Positions 51,089 to 59,886 of a stretch of 64,000 bases of DNA are shown piece after piece (position 1 is the first letter of the stretch; each line of letters begins with the position of its first letter). The DNA lies in assembly GCF_027158205.1 (NCBI RefSeq), contig NZ_JAPVLU010000037.1, positions 31,946 through 95,945 on the forward strand, given 5' to 3'. The notes beneath the pieces were generated by a model. It was not told the DNA's origin and did not search any database. It saw only the letters and a list, made by a program, of their open reading frames with translations. The DNA is from Streptomyces sp. H39-S7 (lineage in GTDB: Bacteria > Actinomycetota > Actinomycetes > Streptomycetales > Streptomycetaceae). A program made the position numbers and the translations under genes.

Positions 51089-51135
51089 CCCTTCCGTCCG
51101 CGCCACCGGGGCCCGGTGACGCGGACGGAAGGGTC
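51087..51135. terminator. Long bidirectional hairpin overlapping a stop codon
   Basis: A perfect 16-bp outer stem (51087-51102 and 51120-51135) encloses a second 7-bp dyad. The whole 49-base element is nearly palindromic. It includes the last two bases of the DUF2087 stop codon and ends 7 bases before the convergent MFS stop. Confidence 0.85.
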
Positions 51136-51142
51136 GCTGCTG

Positions 51143-52849
51143 TCAGGCGCGCTCCGCCGTGAGGGCGGCCATTTCGCGGTCGACGGCGAGCCGGTGCTCC
51201 TCGTCGTCCTGCTTGGCCTTCCTGGGGCTCCACCGTCCGGACATCACGAAGATGAACGGAAGGAAGAGCACCTGGCCGCCCACACACACCCACCACCAGG
51301 TGCGCCACTGCCCGGGGCCGTCCTTCACGGCCTTCTGCACCTGCGGTCCGTGCTCCCGCAGCAACTGCAGTTGCGGCTGGGCCTTCTGGACCACCGCGAG
51401 GTCGGCCGGACCGACCTCCCGCACCGCGCGGGCAGTGAGGTCCGGCGGGATGGCGGTCGGCGGATACTTGCCGAGTTCGGCGAACAACTCCTGGTGGGCG
51501 CCGACGACGGCGAGGGCGGGGGCCGCCTGGACCTGGGCCGCCGCGACTTCGTGGCCGTGGTCGACCAGCGGCGTGACGGCCGTGACGAGGACCGGGATGA
51601 ACGCGGCCGAGACGGCGACGACGGCCCGGATGATCCAGCCCCAGATGGCCAGGCCGGTGGCCGTGCCGGCGGGGTTGTGCCTCTCGACCGTCTCGGTGAA
51701 GCTCGCCATCCACGGCGCGTAGGCGAGCCCGGCGAAGACGCCGATGCCGACGAACAGCCAGGCGAACGTGTAGTAGTCGGTGCCCGGGTGGGTGGCGCGC
51801 ATCGCGAACGCGGCGGTGACCACGATCGAGCCGAGCGCTCCCACGACCATGAACGGCTTGCGCACCCGCAGCCGGTCGGACAGCAGGCCGGCCACCACCA
51901 GGGCGATGGCGTTGGCGGCCCAGTACCAGTTGGCCACCGCGTTGGCGCGCTGCTCGGTGTAGCCGAACACGGTCGCGAAGTAGACGACGAAGTTCCCGAC
52001 GGCGGCGAAGTACAGCAGCAGGAAGACGCTGATGGCGAAAGCCGAGCCGACGACGTCCAGCCGGAGCATCTGGCGCCAGTGCCCCTGTTGGACGGCCTGG
52101 GGGTCCATGCCCTTGGCGCGGGCCTCGATCAGGGTGCGGTCGCGCAGGCTGACCATGATCTGGTCGCGGAGCGCGGGAGAGAGCTCGCGCAGCGCGAACA
52201 GCGCGATGACGAAGACGACGAGGCCGGAGGCGCCGGAGTAGCGCAGTTCGTCCTGCCAGCTGGCCGTGTCGAGGGTGTGGCTGGTGACCGTGGTGACGAC
52301 GAGGCTGCCGATCACCGGCCCCATCGTCCAGTACCCCATGGCGGTGGCCCGCCCCAGTTGCGGGGAGAAGTCACGGATGAGCGCGGGGGTGGCGACCAGG
52401 ACGACGCCCTCGATGAAGCTCACCAGGGTGAAGAGGACCAGGTAGGTGCCCTTGGAGGAGGCGTTGGGCAGTCCGAACAGGACGAGCAGCCCGGCGATCA
52501 GCAGCCCGTAGACGACCATGTTGGCGCGTCCCCAGCGGTCCGCGAGGCCGGCGGCCAGTGAGGCGAAGGCTCCCACCGCGTTGCCGATGACCGAGACCCA
52601 GATGAAGTAGCTGTACGTCATGTGGAAGTGCGCGATGATCGAAGTGGCGACCGCGTACTGGATGTACAGCATGTAGTACAGGACGACGGTGGTCACGACG
52701 ACGATCGCCAGGTATGCCATACGGGGGCCGGTGGCGGGATAGTGCGCCAGGTCGCGGTGCCACAGGCGGGCCGCCAGGCCCGGCCGGGATCTGGTGGGCG
52801 GCTGGGGGACGGCGTCGGCGTCGTCGTGCAGCGACGGGGGCGTGGCCAT
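51143..52849 (-). CDS. MFS transporter with large loop before the last helix
   Basis: The 568-residue membrane protein has the MFS signature AAGLADRWGRANMVV and about twelve helices. It is longer than the usual 400-450 residues. An extra hydrophilic segment of about 95 residues (roughly 430-525, rich in Ala, Gln and Glu) lies between the last two helices. The ATG at 52849 has AGGAGG upstream. A strong TetR-type dyad sits in its promoter region. The substrate is unknown. Confidence 0.88.
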   Translation of the reverse strand: MATPPSLHDDADAVPQPPTRSRPGLAARLWHRDLAHYPATGPRMAYLAIVVVTTVVLYYMLYIQYAVATSIIAHFHMTYSYFIWVSVIGNAVGAFASLAAGLADRWGRANMVVYGLLIAGLLVLFGLPNASSKGTYLVLFTLVSFIEGVVLVATPALIRDFSPQLGRATAMGYWTMGPVIGSLVVTTVTSHTLDTASWQDELRYSGASGLVVFVIALFALRELSPALRDQIMVSLRDRTLIEARAKGMDPQAVQQGHWRQMLRLDVVGSAFAISVFLLLYFAAVGNFVVYFATVFGYTEQRANAVANWYWAANAIALVVAGLLSDRLRVRKPFMVVGALGSIVVTAAFAMRATHPGTDYYTFAWLFVGIGVFAGLAYAPWMASFTETVERHNPAGTATGLAIWGWIIRAVVAVSAAFIPVLVTAVTPLVDHGHEVAAAQVQAAPALAVVGAHQELFAELGKYPPTAIPPDLTARAVREVGPADLAVVQKAQPQLQLLREHGPQVQKAVKDGPGQWRTWWWVCVGGQVLFLPFIFVMSGRWSPRKAKQDDEEHRLAVDREMAALTAERA

Positions 52850-52912
52850 GCGGCTCCTCCTGAATGCGGATGTGCCGAGCGGATGCGCCTGCAGGGGCGT
52901 GGCCAGAGGGTA

Positions 52913-52930
52913 GTACCGACCAGTCGGTAC
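52913..52930. promoter_or_regulatory. TetR-type operator upstream of the MFS gene
   Basis: GTACCGAC-CA-GTCGGTAC is a perfect 8+2+8 dyad 64 bases upstream of the MFS start codon. ACCGAC/GTCGGT arms are typical of TetR-family operators. The TetR gene at 53566 is the nearest candidate, but its own promoter has a different motif, so another regulator may bind here. Confidence 0.6.
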
Positions 52931-52974
52931 GCCTAGATGTCTGCACGAGGATTCGAAGCCGGTCGGGCCGGTCG

Positions 52975-53256
52975 TCAGCCGCCGAACTGCCAGAGCACGC
53001 CGTCGCTGGCGACCGTCGTGATCAGGAGGATGGCGAGGTCCGCGACGCCGAGGGCCAGGCCGAGCAGGGCGCGGCCGCGGCGCTGGGTGCCCTTGGCGAG
53101 CGCGGTGCAGGCCAGCGCGATGGCGCAGGGGCCGAGGACGAGGTTGAGGACGAGCAGGCCCGGCAGTCCGAGCAGGAACGAGGCGACGGCCATGCCGTCG
53201 GCGTCCCTGCGCTCGCGGGCCGGGTGCGCGACGGTCGAGGTGAGCTGGGTGTTCAT
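52975..53256 (-). CDS. Small DUF4190-like membrane protein
   Basis: The 93-residue protein has two hydrophobic helices (MAVASFLLGLPGLLVLNLVLG and LLGLALGVADLAILLITTV, first quoted from its start) joined by an ALAKGTQRRGRAL loop. This is the layout of the DUF4190 family of small Gram-positive membrane proteins. It lies 56 bases after another small membrane-protein gene, probably in one unit. Function unknown. Confidence 0.8.
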   Translation of the reverse strand: MNTQLTSTVAHPARERRDADGMAVASFLLGLPGLLVLNLVLGPCAIALACTALAKGTQRRGRALLGLALGVADLAILLITTVASDGVLWQFGG

Positions 53257-53312
53257 GGTGTTTCCCCCTTGCTGGATGGTGTGGCGCGTGCGGGCCGCGG
53301 TGGTCCCGCGGG

Positions 53313-53471
53313 TCAGCGGTGGTTCCGGACGCGGGCGATGCCCTCGCGGACGCCGAAGGCCAGCAGCCAGGCGATGATCAGGGCCGAGGCGACGGTGAAG
53401 ACCGAGAGCGAGGCGTGCGCGGCCGCGCCCATCAGGATGCCCATCGCCACGAGGAGTACGACGAGGCTCAT
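53313..53471 (-). CDS. Small two-helix membrane protein (52 aa)
   Basis: The ATG at 53471 has a perfect AGGAGG 8 bases upstream, which decides against the longer frame from 53567. The product has two closely spaced hydrophobic helices (LVVLLVAMGILMGAAAH and VASALIIAWLLAFGV) and a basic C-terminus. It diverges from the FabR-like TetR gene and shares its operator region. Family not recognised. Confidence 0.72.
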   Translation of the reverse strand: MSLVVLLVAMGILMGAAAHASLSVFTVASALIIAWLLAFGVREGIARVRNHR

Positions 53472-53500
53472 GTGCGGTCCCTCCTTGGGGAGTTCGGGTA

Positions 53501-53562
53501 ACAACTGTTCACTGAGTAGGAGTCTATCCTGGCGAATTTGGGAGAACACATGTTTACTGAAT
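53501..53562. promoter_or_regulatory. Two copies of an 18-bp operator-like element
   Basis: AACA-AC-TGTTCACTGAGT (53501-53517, preceded by A) and AACA-CA-TGTTTACTGAAT (53545-53562) share the pattern AACANNTGTTYACTGART. They lie in the 94-base region between the small membrane-protein gene and the divergent TetR gene. The spacing between copies is about 45 bases. I infer binding by the TetR protein, controlling both genes. Confidence 0.55.
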
Positions 53563-53565
53563 GAC

Positions 53566-54186
53566 ATGAGTCACACCGTCGGCGTCCGACAAGTCCGCAA
53601 GCAGCAGACCCGCCAGGCCCTGCTGGATGCCGCGCTGGGCCTGCTGGAGCACCAGAATCTGAGCAGTCTCGGACTGCGGGAGGTCACCCGCGCGGTCGGC
53701 GTCTCACCCACCGCGTTCTACCGGCACTTCCAGGACCTGTCGGATCTCGGGGTCGCCCTGGTGGAGGAGTCGCTCGGCAGCCTGCACTCGGTGATCCGGG
53801 CGGCGATGGCCGAGCAGCGCGACCCGGACCGGCTGATCGACCGCACGGTCGAGATCATCGCCGGTCACGTCCTCGACCACCGGCCGCACATCCGCTTCAT
53901 CGCCCGCGAGCGGCACGGCGGGGTCCGCCCGGTCCGCGAGGCGATCGCCCTCCAGCTGCGGCACTTCGCCGACGAGGTGGCCGCCGGCCTGGCCCTGCAG
54001 GCCGCCTCCGAGGGGTGGGCGGCGGACGACATGCGGATGCTCGCCGAGCTCTATGTCGATCACATGGTGACCACCGCGTCCCAGTTCCTGGAAGCCGCGC
54101 CGGAGGACGAGAGGCGCATCACCTCCACCGCCCGCCGTCAGCTCCGGATCATCAGCCTCGGGCGGCGGCACTGGCTCGACTCCTGA
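53566..54186 (+). CDS. TetR family regulator, FabR-like
   Basis: The 206-residue protein begins VRQVRKQQTRQALLDAAL and continues LREVTRAVGVSPTAFYRHFQDLSDLGVALVEES. The SPTAFYRHF-D--LG pattern is close to FabR, the TetR-type regulator of unsaturated fatty acid synthesis in Gram-negatives. Many actinobacterial homologues exist with unknown targets. It probably represses its own gene and the divergent small membrane-protein genes through the repeated element at 53501-53562. No fatty-acid gene is adjacent. Confidence 0.92.
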   Translation: MSHTVGVRQVRKQQTRQALLDAALGLLEHQNLSSLGLREVTRAVGVSPTAFYRHFQDLSDLGVALVEESLGSLHSVIRAAMAEQRDPDRLIDRTVEIIAGHVLDHRPHIRFIARERHGGVRPVREAIALQLRHFADEVAAGLALQAASEGWAADDMRMLAELYVDHMVTTASQFLEAAPEDERRITSTARRQLRIISLGRRHWLDS

Positions 54187-54334
54187 GAGCAGCCGTCGCC
54201 TGGTGCTCTTCGGGATGAATGCCTATATTTGTGGTATATGGCCCCAGTGCCTGCCGCCCGCACCACCGTGGCGCCAGCGCTCCCAGCGCTCGCAGGCCGA
54301 CGGCATGGCGCCCCGGGCGGACTGGAGGTTTGCC

Positions 54335-54526
54335 ATGCGTAAGGTCGCCGACTGTCGCGACATGCCGAGCGAATCCGGGTGCACGCTGACCATCGCCGGC
54401 GAGGAGGAAGAAGTCGTCCGCGCGGCGTCCGAGCACGCCGTGTCGGTCCACGGGCACACGGACGGCAGCGAGCTGCGCGAAGGCGTGCGCGGGATGCTGA
54501 AGGACGAAGCCCCGCAACACGTGTGA
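54335..54526 (+). CDS. DUF1059 domain protein
   Basis: The 63-residue protein starts MRKVADCRDMPSESGCTLTI and continues GEEEEVVRAASEHAVSVHGH, the DUF1059 pattern. It is small, acidic and cytoplasmic with two cysteines. The ATG at 54335 has GGAGG 6 bases upstream. The upstream region holds an AT-rich TATATT/GTATAT patch at about 54220-54238 that may be its promoter. Function unknown. Confidence 0.88.
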   Translation: MRKVADCRDMPSESGCTLTIAGEEEEVVRAASEHAVSVHGHTDGSELREGVRGMLKDEAPQHV

Positions 54527-54812
54527 ACGCGCGGACCCGTCGGCCCCGGAATGCGGGGTCGAGGCCCTTCGTCACCCTCACCACCGGACTCCGCCGCACT
54601 GACCTGCGGCGGAGCCGCCGTACACCCGCCGGATGGTGACGGGATATTAGGCCGCACGGGTGCGCATGGTTTCCGGATTCGTGGAGAGGTACGCGGAGGG
54701 ATGCCGTCCGGTTGGCCGTTTGTGTGCTGCGGTTGCCGGGCGGCCGCCTTAGTGTCGGGTAACAGACCGTCACAAGACCGCACAGCCCATCACGAACCGC
54801 ACAGGAGCCTTC

Positions 54813-56282
54813 ATGCCGGAGCTGTTCATCGGCGGCCAGTGGACCGCCGCCTCCGAGGGGCAGGTGCGCGAGATCCGCTGTCCGGCCGACGGCAAGCTGG
54901 TCGCCACCGTCGACGAGGCGGGTCCCGAGGACGCCGCCGCCGCGGTGGCCGCCGCACGCGAGGCGTTCGACAAGGGACCCTGGCCGGGCACGCCGGCCGC
55001 CGAGCGCGGACGGCTGCTGCTGCGCGTCGCCGACCTGCTGGAGCGCGACAAGGCCGCCTTCGCCCGCGCCGAATCCCTGGACACCGGGAAGCGGCTGGTG
55101 GAGAGCGAGTACGACATGGTCGACATCGCCAACTGCTTCCGCTACTTCGGCAACCTGGGCGCCTCGGGCGGCACCGACCGGGTCATCGACACCGGCAACC
55201 CGGAGACGGACAGCAGGGTCGTGCACGAGCCGGTCGGCGTCTGCTCCCTGATCACCCCGTGGAACTACCCGCTGCTGCAGACCGCCTGGAAGGTGGCCCC
55301 GGCGCTGGCCGCCGGCAACACCTTCGTGCTCAAGCCCAGCGAGCTGACCCCGCACACCGCCATCCTCCTGATGGGGCTGCTGAAGGAGGCGGGGCTGCCC
55401 GACGGAGCGGCCAACCTGGTGCTCGGCGCCGGGGCCACCGCGGGAGCGCCGCTCAGTACGGACGAGCGCGTGGACCTGGTGTCCTTCACCGGCGGGCTGC
55501 TCACCGGACGGCGCATCATGGCCGCCGCCGCGCCCACCGTGAAGAAGATCGCCCTGGAACTGGGCGGCAAGAACCCCAACATCGTCTTCGCCGACGCCGA
55601 GTTCGACACGGCCGTCGACTACGCCCTGATGGCGGTCTTCCTGCACTCCGGACAGGTCTGCTCGGCGGGCGCCCGGCTGCTGGTCCAGGACGAGCTGCAC
55701 GACGCGTTCGTGGACGAGGTGGTGCGACGGGCCCAGGAGATCCGGCTCGGCGGCCCCTTCGACAAGGACGCCCGCACCGGCCCGCTGATCTCCGCCGCGC
55801 ACCGCGAAAAGGTCGAGGCGTATGTCGCGGCCGGTCTGAACGAGGGCGCGGTGCTGCGCTGCGGCGGTGCACGGCCCGAGGACCCGGCGCTGGCCGACGG
55901 CTACTACTACCCGCCGACGGTGCTGGACGAGTGCACCTCGGACATGTCCGTGGTCCGTGACGAATCGTTCGGCCCGGTGCTGACGGTCGAGCGGTTCCGT
56001 GACGAGGCGGAGGCGGTCGCGCTCGCCAACGACACCGTCTACGGCCTGGCCGGAGCGGTCTGGACGCAGGACGGCGAACGTGCGCACCGGGTGGCCGCCC
56101 GGCTGCGCGCCGGAACCGTGTGGATCAACGACTTCCATCCCTATGTGCCGCAGGCGGAATGGGGCGGTATGAAGCAGTCCGGCGTCGGCCGTGAACTGGG
56201 CCCGGCCGGACTGGCCGAGTACCAGGAGGCCAAGCACATCTGGCGCAACACCGCGCCGCGCCCGCAGCGGTGGTTCGAATGA
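54813..56282 (+). CDS. betB: Aldehyde dehydrogenase, betaine-aldehyde type
   Basis: The 489-residue protein has the ALDH blocks TPWNYPLLQTAWKVAPALAA, VSFTGGLLTGR, the catalytic Glu in LELGGKNPNIV and the catalytic Cys in HSGQVCSAGARL. It oxidises an aldehyde with NAD(P). Together with the downstream GMC oxidoreductase and permease it fits oxidation of choline to glycine betaine via betaine aldehyde; the exact substrate is inferred. The stop overlaps the permease start as ATGA. The 286 bases upstream hold no gene that I can support. Confidence 0.9.
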   Translation: MPELFIGGQWTAASEGQVREIRCPADGKLVATVDEAGPEDAAAAVAAAREAFDKGPWPGTPAAERGRLLLRVADLLERDKAAFARAESLDTGKRLVESEYDMVDIANCFRYFGNLGASGGTDRVIDTGNPETDSRVVHEPVGVCSLITPWNYPLLQTAWKVAPALAAGNTFVLKPSELTPHTAILLMGLLKEAGLPDGAANLVLGAGATAGAPLSTDERVDLVSFTGGLLTGRRIMAAAAPTVKKIALELGGKNPNIVFADAEFDTAVDYALMAVFLHSGQVCSAGARLLVQDELHDAFVDEVVRRAQEIRLGGPFDKDARTGPLISAAHREKVEAYVAAGLNEGAVLRCGGARPEDPALADGYYYPPTVLDECTSDMSVVRDESFGPVLTVERFRDEAEAVALANDTVYGLAGAVWTQDGERAHRVAARLRAGTVWINDFHPYVPQAEWGGMKQSGVGRELGPAGLAEYQEAKHIWRNTAPRPQRWFE

Positions 56283-57838
56283 GCGGCCCCGGCGCGTCCC
56301 CGGAGCCCGTGCGCGCTGAGGTCGACAACGATGCGGCGCTCACCGAGCTCGGCTACAAGCCCGGCCTCAAGCGCACCCTCGGCAACTTCCACACCTTCGC
56401 CGCCGGCATCAGCTACATCTCCATCCTGACCGGCACCTTCCAGCTCTTCTACTTCGGCGTCAGCTTCGGCGGGCCCGCCTACTGGTGGTCCTGGCCGATG
56501 GTCTTCATCGGCCAGTTGATGGTCGCTCTGTGCTTCTGCGAACTCGCCGCACGCTTCCCCGTCGCGGGCTCGGTCTACAACTGGGCCAAGCAGACCGGCG
56601 GCCCGCACATCGGCTGGCTCGCGGGCTGGATGATGACGGTCGCGACCATGGTGTCGCTGGCTGCCGTGGCCCTGGCCTATCAGCTGACGCTCCCGCAGAT
56701 CTCCAGCTTCTTCCAGATCATCGGCGACGGCACCGGCAAGTACGACGCGGCCGCCAACGCCGTGCTGCTCGGCACCATCCTGATCGTCTTCACCACCGTG
56801 GTGAACGCCTTCGGGGTGAAGCTGATGGCCACCATCAACTCCACCGGGGTCTTCATCGAGCTGATCGCCGCGGTCGTCCTGATCGTGCTGCTGGCCGCAC
56901 ACATCACCCGCGGCCCGAGCGCGATCATGACGACCGAGGGCCTTGGCCAGGGGATGCCGCTCGGGTACTTCGGCGCCTTCCTGACCGCCTCGCTCGCGTC
57001 GGCGTACGTGATGTACGGGTTCGACACCGCCTCCTCCCTCGGCGAGGAGTCGATCGACCCGTCCCGCAACGCTCCGCGCGCCATCCTGCGAGCGCTCATC
57101 GCCTCCTTCATCCTCGGCGGCCTGATCCTGCTCTTCGCGCTGCTGTCCACCCCTGACCTGCACGCCGAGGCGCTGTCCGTGGACGGGCTGCAGTACGTGG
57201 TGAAGGCCGTGCTCGGTGAGACGATCGGCCAGGCAGTGCTGTGGTGCGTCGTCATCGCCATCACCGTGTGCGCGCTGTCCGTCCAGACCGCGGGGCTGCG
57301 GCTGGCTTTCGCGATGGCCCGGGACAACAACCTGCCGGCCGGCTCGAAGCTCGCCAAACTGCACCCGAAGTTCCAGACGCCCGTGCTGGCCACCTGTGTG
57401 ATCGGGATCGTGGCGATCGCCATCCTGGTCGTCAACATCAATCAGCCGCAGATCTTCTCGGTCGTCACCAGCATCGCCATCATCATGATCTACATCGCGT
57501 ATCTCATGGTCACCATGCCCATGCTGGCGCAGCGGCTGCGCGGGAAGTGGACGCCGTCGACCGAGCACTTCTCCCTCGGCCGCTGGGGCCTGCCGGTCAA
57601 CCTCCTGGCGGTGCTCTGGGGCATCGCGATGACCGTCAACCTCCTGTGGCCGCGCCCCGAGGTCTACAACGCCACCGGTCCCCAGCACTGGTACCTGCGC
57701 TGGGGCGGCGTCCTGTTCGTCAGCGTCGTCGCGATCGGCGGCTTCGCCTACTACTGGTTCGTCCAGCGCAAGAAGACCGGCGTGCTCTCCGAGCACGCCT
57801 TCGGCGGGGCGCCGGGAGCGATCCACGGCGCACCGTAG
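56279..57838 (+). CDS. APC-family amino acid/choline-type permease
   Basis: The 519-residue membrane protein has about twelve helices and belongs to the amino acid/polyamine/organocation superfamily (LKRTLGNFHTFAAGISYISI, CELAARFPVAGSVYNW, YGFDTASSLGEESIDPSRNAP). Within the family it resembles the amino-acid/GABA/choline permease group. It is coupled to the aldehyde dehydrogenase gene and lies 58 bases before the GMC oxidoreductase gene. It probably imports the choline-like substrate of the two enzymes. Confidence 0.9.
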   Translation: MSGPGASPEPVRAEVDNDAALTELGYKPGLKRTLGNFHTFAAGISYISILTGTFQLFYFGVSFGGPAYWWSWPMVFIGQLMVALCFCELAARFPVAGSVYNWAKQTGGPHIGWLAGWMMTVATMVSLAAVALAYQLTLPQISSFFQIIGDGTGKYDAAANAVLLGTILIVFTTVVNAFGVKLMATINSTGVFIELIAAVVLIVLLAAHITRGPSAIMTTEGLGQGMPLGYFGAFLTASLASAYVMYGFDTASSLGEESIDPSRNAPRAILRALIASFILGGLILLFALLSTPDLHAEALSVDGLQYVVKAVLGETIGQAVLWCVVIAITVCALSVQTAGLRLAFAMARDNNLPAGSKLAKLHPKFQTPVLATCVIGIVAIAILVVNINQPQIFSVVTSIAIIMIYIAYLMVTMPMLAQRLRGKWTPSTEHFSLGRWGLPVNLLAVLWGIAMTVNLLWPRPEVYNATGPQHWYLRWGGVLFVSVVAIGGFAYYWFVQRKKTGVLSEHAFGGAPGAIHGAP

Positions 57839-57896
57839 GCGGACAGACCGGACGAGCGCACCGTGAGCACGCACTGTGAAACGAGGAAGAACTGAC

Positions 57897-59441
57897 ATGG
57901 ACGAGTTCGACTATGTCGTGGTCGGTGGCGGCACAGCCGGCGCGGTGGTGGCCGCGCGGCTGACCGAGGATCCGAGCGTCAGCGTCTGCGTGCTGGAGGC
58001 CGGCCCTTCGGACGTCGGTGACGACAACATCCTGCGACTCGACAAGTGGATGGGGCTGCTGGAGTCCGGCTACGACTGGGACTACCCGGTGGAACCGCAG
58101 GAGAACGGCAACAGCTTCATGCGCCACGCCCGCGCGAAGGTGCTCGGCGGCTGCTCCTCGCACAACTCCTGCATCGCCTTCTGGGCGCCGGCGGAGGACC
58201 TCGACGAATGGGGGGCGCTGGGCTGCACCGGCTGGAGCGCCGCGGACTGCTTCCCGCTCTACCAGCGGCTGGAGACCAACGACGCACCCGGCGACCACCA
58301 CGGCCGCTCGGGCCCGGTCACCATCCGCAACGTCCCGCCGAACGATCCGTGCGGCACGGCGCTGTTGGAGGCCTGCGCGGCGGCCGGAATCCCCACCACC
58401 CCGTTCAACACCGGGACCACGGTGGTGCGCGGCGCGCACTGGTTCCAGATCAACGCCCGCGAGGACGGCACCCGGTCCTCCGCGTCGGTGTCCTATCTGC
58501 ACCCGATCCTCGGCAAGCGGCCCAACCTGGAGGTCCGCACCGGCCTGCAGGCCAAGCGGCTGTCGTTCGACGGCGACAAGCGCTGCACGGGTGTGGAGTA
58601 CCTGGCGCCCGACACCATCCACACCCTGGCGGTCGGGGCGCGGCGCGAGGTGATCGTCGCCTGCGGAGCCATCGACTCGCCCAAGCTGCTGATGCTGTCG
58701 GGCATCGGCCCGGCCGAGCATCTCAAGGACTCCGGTGTGGACGTCCTCGTCGATTCCCCCGGCGTGGGCTCCCACCTCCAGGACCACCCCGAGGGCCTGG
58801 TCATGTGGGAGGCCAAGCAGCCCATGGTCTCCACCTCCACCCAGTGGTGGGAGATCGGCATCTTCACCGGCACCCAGGAGGGCCTGGACCGGCCGGACCT
58901 GATGTTCCACTACGGCCAGGTGCCGTTCGACATGAACACCTACCGCCACGGTTACCCGACGACCGAGAACGCCTTCTGCCTCACGCCGAACGTCACCCGG
59001 GCCCGCTCGATGGGCACCGTCAGGCTGCGGACCCGTGACTCCCGGGACAAGCCGCGCGTCGACCCGCGCTACTTCACCGACGAGCACGACGTGCGGGTGA
59101 TGACCCACGGGCTGCGCCTCGCGCGGGAGATCGTCGCACAGTCCCCGATGGCCGACTGGGCCGGCGCGGAACTGGCCCCCGGTCCTGCGGCGAAGTCCGA
59201 CGAGGAGCTGCTGGACTACATCCGCAAGACCCACAACACGGTCTACCACCCGGCGGGCACCGTGCGGATGGGCGCGGTCGGCGACCCCGGGTCGCCGCTC
59301 GACCCGCAGCTGCGGGTCAAGGGCGTCACCGGGCTGCGGGTGGCGGACGCCTCGGTGATGCCGGTCCTGCCGGCGGTCAACCCGTGCATCACGACGATGA
59401 TGATCGGCGAGAAGTGCGCCGACATGATCAAGTCGGCCTGA
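57897..59441 (+). CDS. betA: GMC oxidoreductase, choline-dehydrogenase type
   Basis: The 514-residue FAD enzyme has the dinucleotide loop YVVVGGGTAGAVVAARL, the GMC signatures KVLGGCSSHNSCIAFWA and GAIDSPKLLMLSGIGPAEHL, and the active-site pair His (NTVYHPAGTVRMG) and Asn (PAVNPCITTMM). It oxidises an alcohol, most likely choline, to an aldehyde for the ALDH encoded upstream. The ATG at 57897 has GAGGAAGA upstream. Plant- or insect-type GMC homologues also act on other alcohols, so the choline assignment rests on context. Confidence 0.9.
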   Translation: MDEFDYVVVGGGTAGAVVAARLTEDPSVSVCVLEAGPSDVGDDNILRLDKWMGLLESGYDWDYPVEPQENGNSFMRHARAKVLGGCSSHNSCIAFWAPAEDLDEWGALGCTGWSAADCFPLYQRLETNDAPGDHHGRSGPVTIRNVPPNDPCGTALLEACAAAGIPTTPFNTGTTVVRGAHWFQINAREDGTRSSASVSYLHPILGKRPNLEVRTGLQAKRLSFDGDKRCTGVEYLAPDTIHTLAVGARREVIVACGAIDSPKLLMLSGIGPAEHLKDSGVDVLVDSPGVGSHLQDHPEGLVMWEAKQPMVSTSTQWWEIGIFTGTQEGLDRPDLMFHYGQVPFDMNTYRHGYPTTENAFCLTPNVTRARSMGTVRLRTRDSRDKPRVDPRYFTDEHDVRVMTHGLRLAREIVAQSPMADWAGAELAPGPAAKSDEELLDYIRKTHNTVYHPAGTVRMGAVGDPGSPLDPQLRVKGVTGLRVADASVMPVLPAVNPCITTMMIGEKCADMIKSA

Positions 59442-59534
59442 TTCCGGGCCGGCAGGCGGTACCGCGACGGGACGGTCCGCTCGACGCGGCCGTTCCGGCC
59501 GCGCGGTCCTGACCGTTTGCGGCCTTGACCGTTT

Positions 59535-59566
59535 GCGGGATGCCGGGGGGAAGGCCGGCATCCCGC
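59535..59566. terminator. Terminator of the betaine operon
   Basis: A perfect 12-bp stem (GCGGGATGCCGG and its complement, 8-base loop) lies about 95 bases after the last stop. Just before it TGACCGTTTGCGG occurs twice in tandem (from about 59510), the second copy running into the stem. Confidence 0.75.
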
Positions 59567-59571
59567 TCGGG

Positions 59572-59838
59572 TCAGTGACCAACGGCGCCCGGTGCGGCGG
59601 CCACCAGTGCGGACCACTCACGGTCGTTCTGGCCGGGCACCATCCGCCCGGCCTGGTGCCACTGCCGGGTGAGCGCGGCGAAGATCGGAGGTCCGTCCAC
59701 AAGAAGAACCGATTCTTCGATCTGACCGTCACCTGTCCTGCGCCGCCGGCCGGTCGGAACCCCGGCCTCCTGGATCGCTGTCACGCACCGACCAACGACC
59801 ACTCGCCGGACAGGCAATCGCCACCGGTCGCCCTTCAC
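59572..59838 (-). CDS. Doubtful small hypothetical protein
   Basis: An 88-codon frame ends DGPPIFAALTRQWHQAGRM, then NDREWSALVAAAPGAVGH, with good GC bias in the last 50 codons but poor bias before that. No start with a clear ribosome binding site was found. The C-terminal half may be a real short protein; the N-terminal half is probably not coding as written. Family unknown. Confidence 0.35.
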   Translation of the reverse strand: MKGDRWRLPVRRVVVGRCVTAIQEAGVPTGRRRRTGDGQIEESVLLVDGPPIFAALTRQWHQAGRMVPGQNDREWSALVAAAPGAVGH

Positions 59839-59886
59839 CCCACCGAGTGCACGGGGGCGCCTCCGGTTGACGCAACGTCGGCCGCG

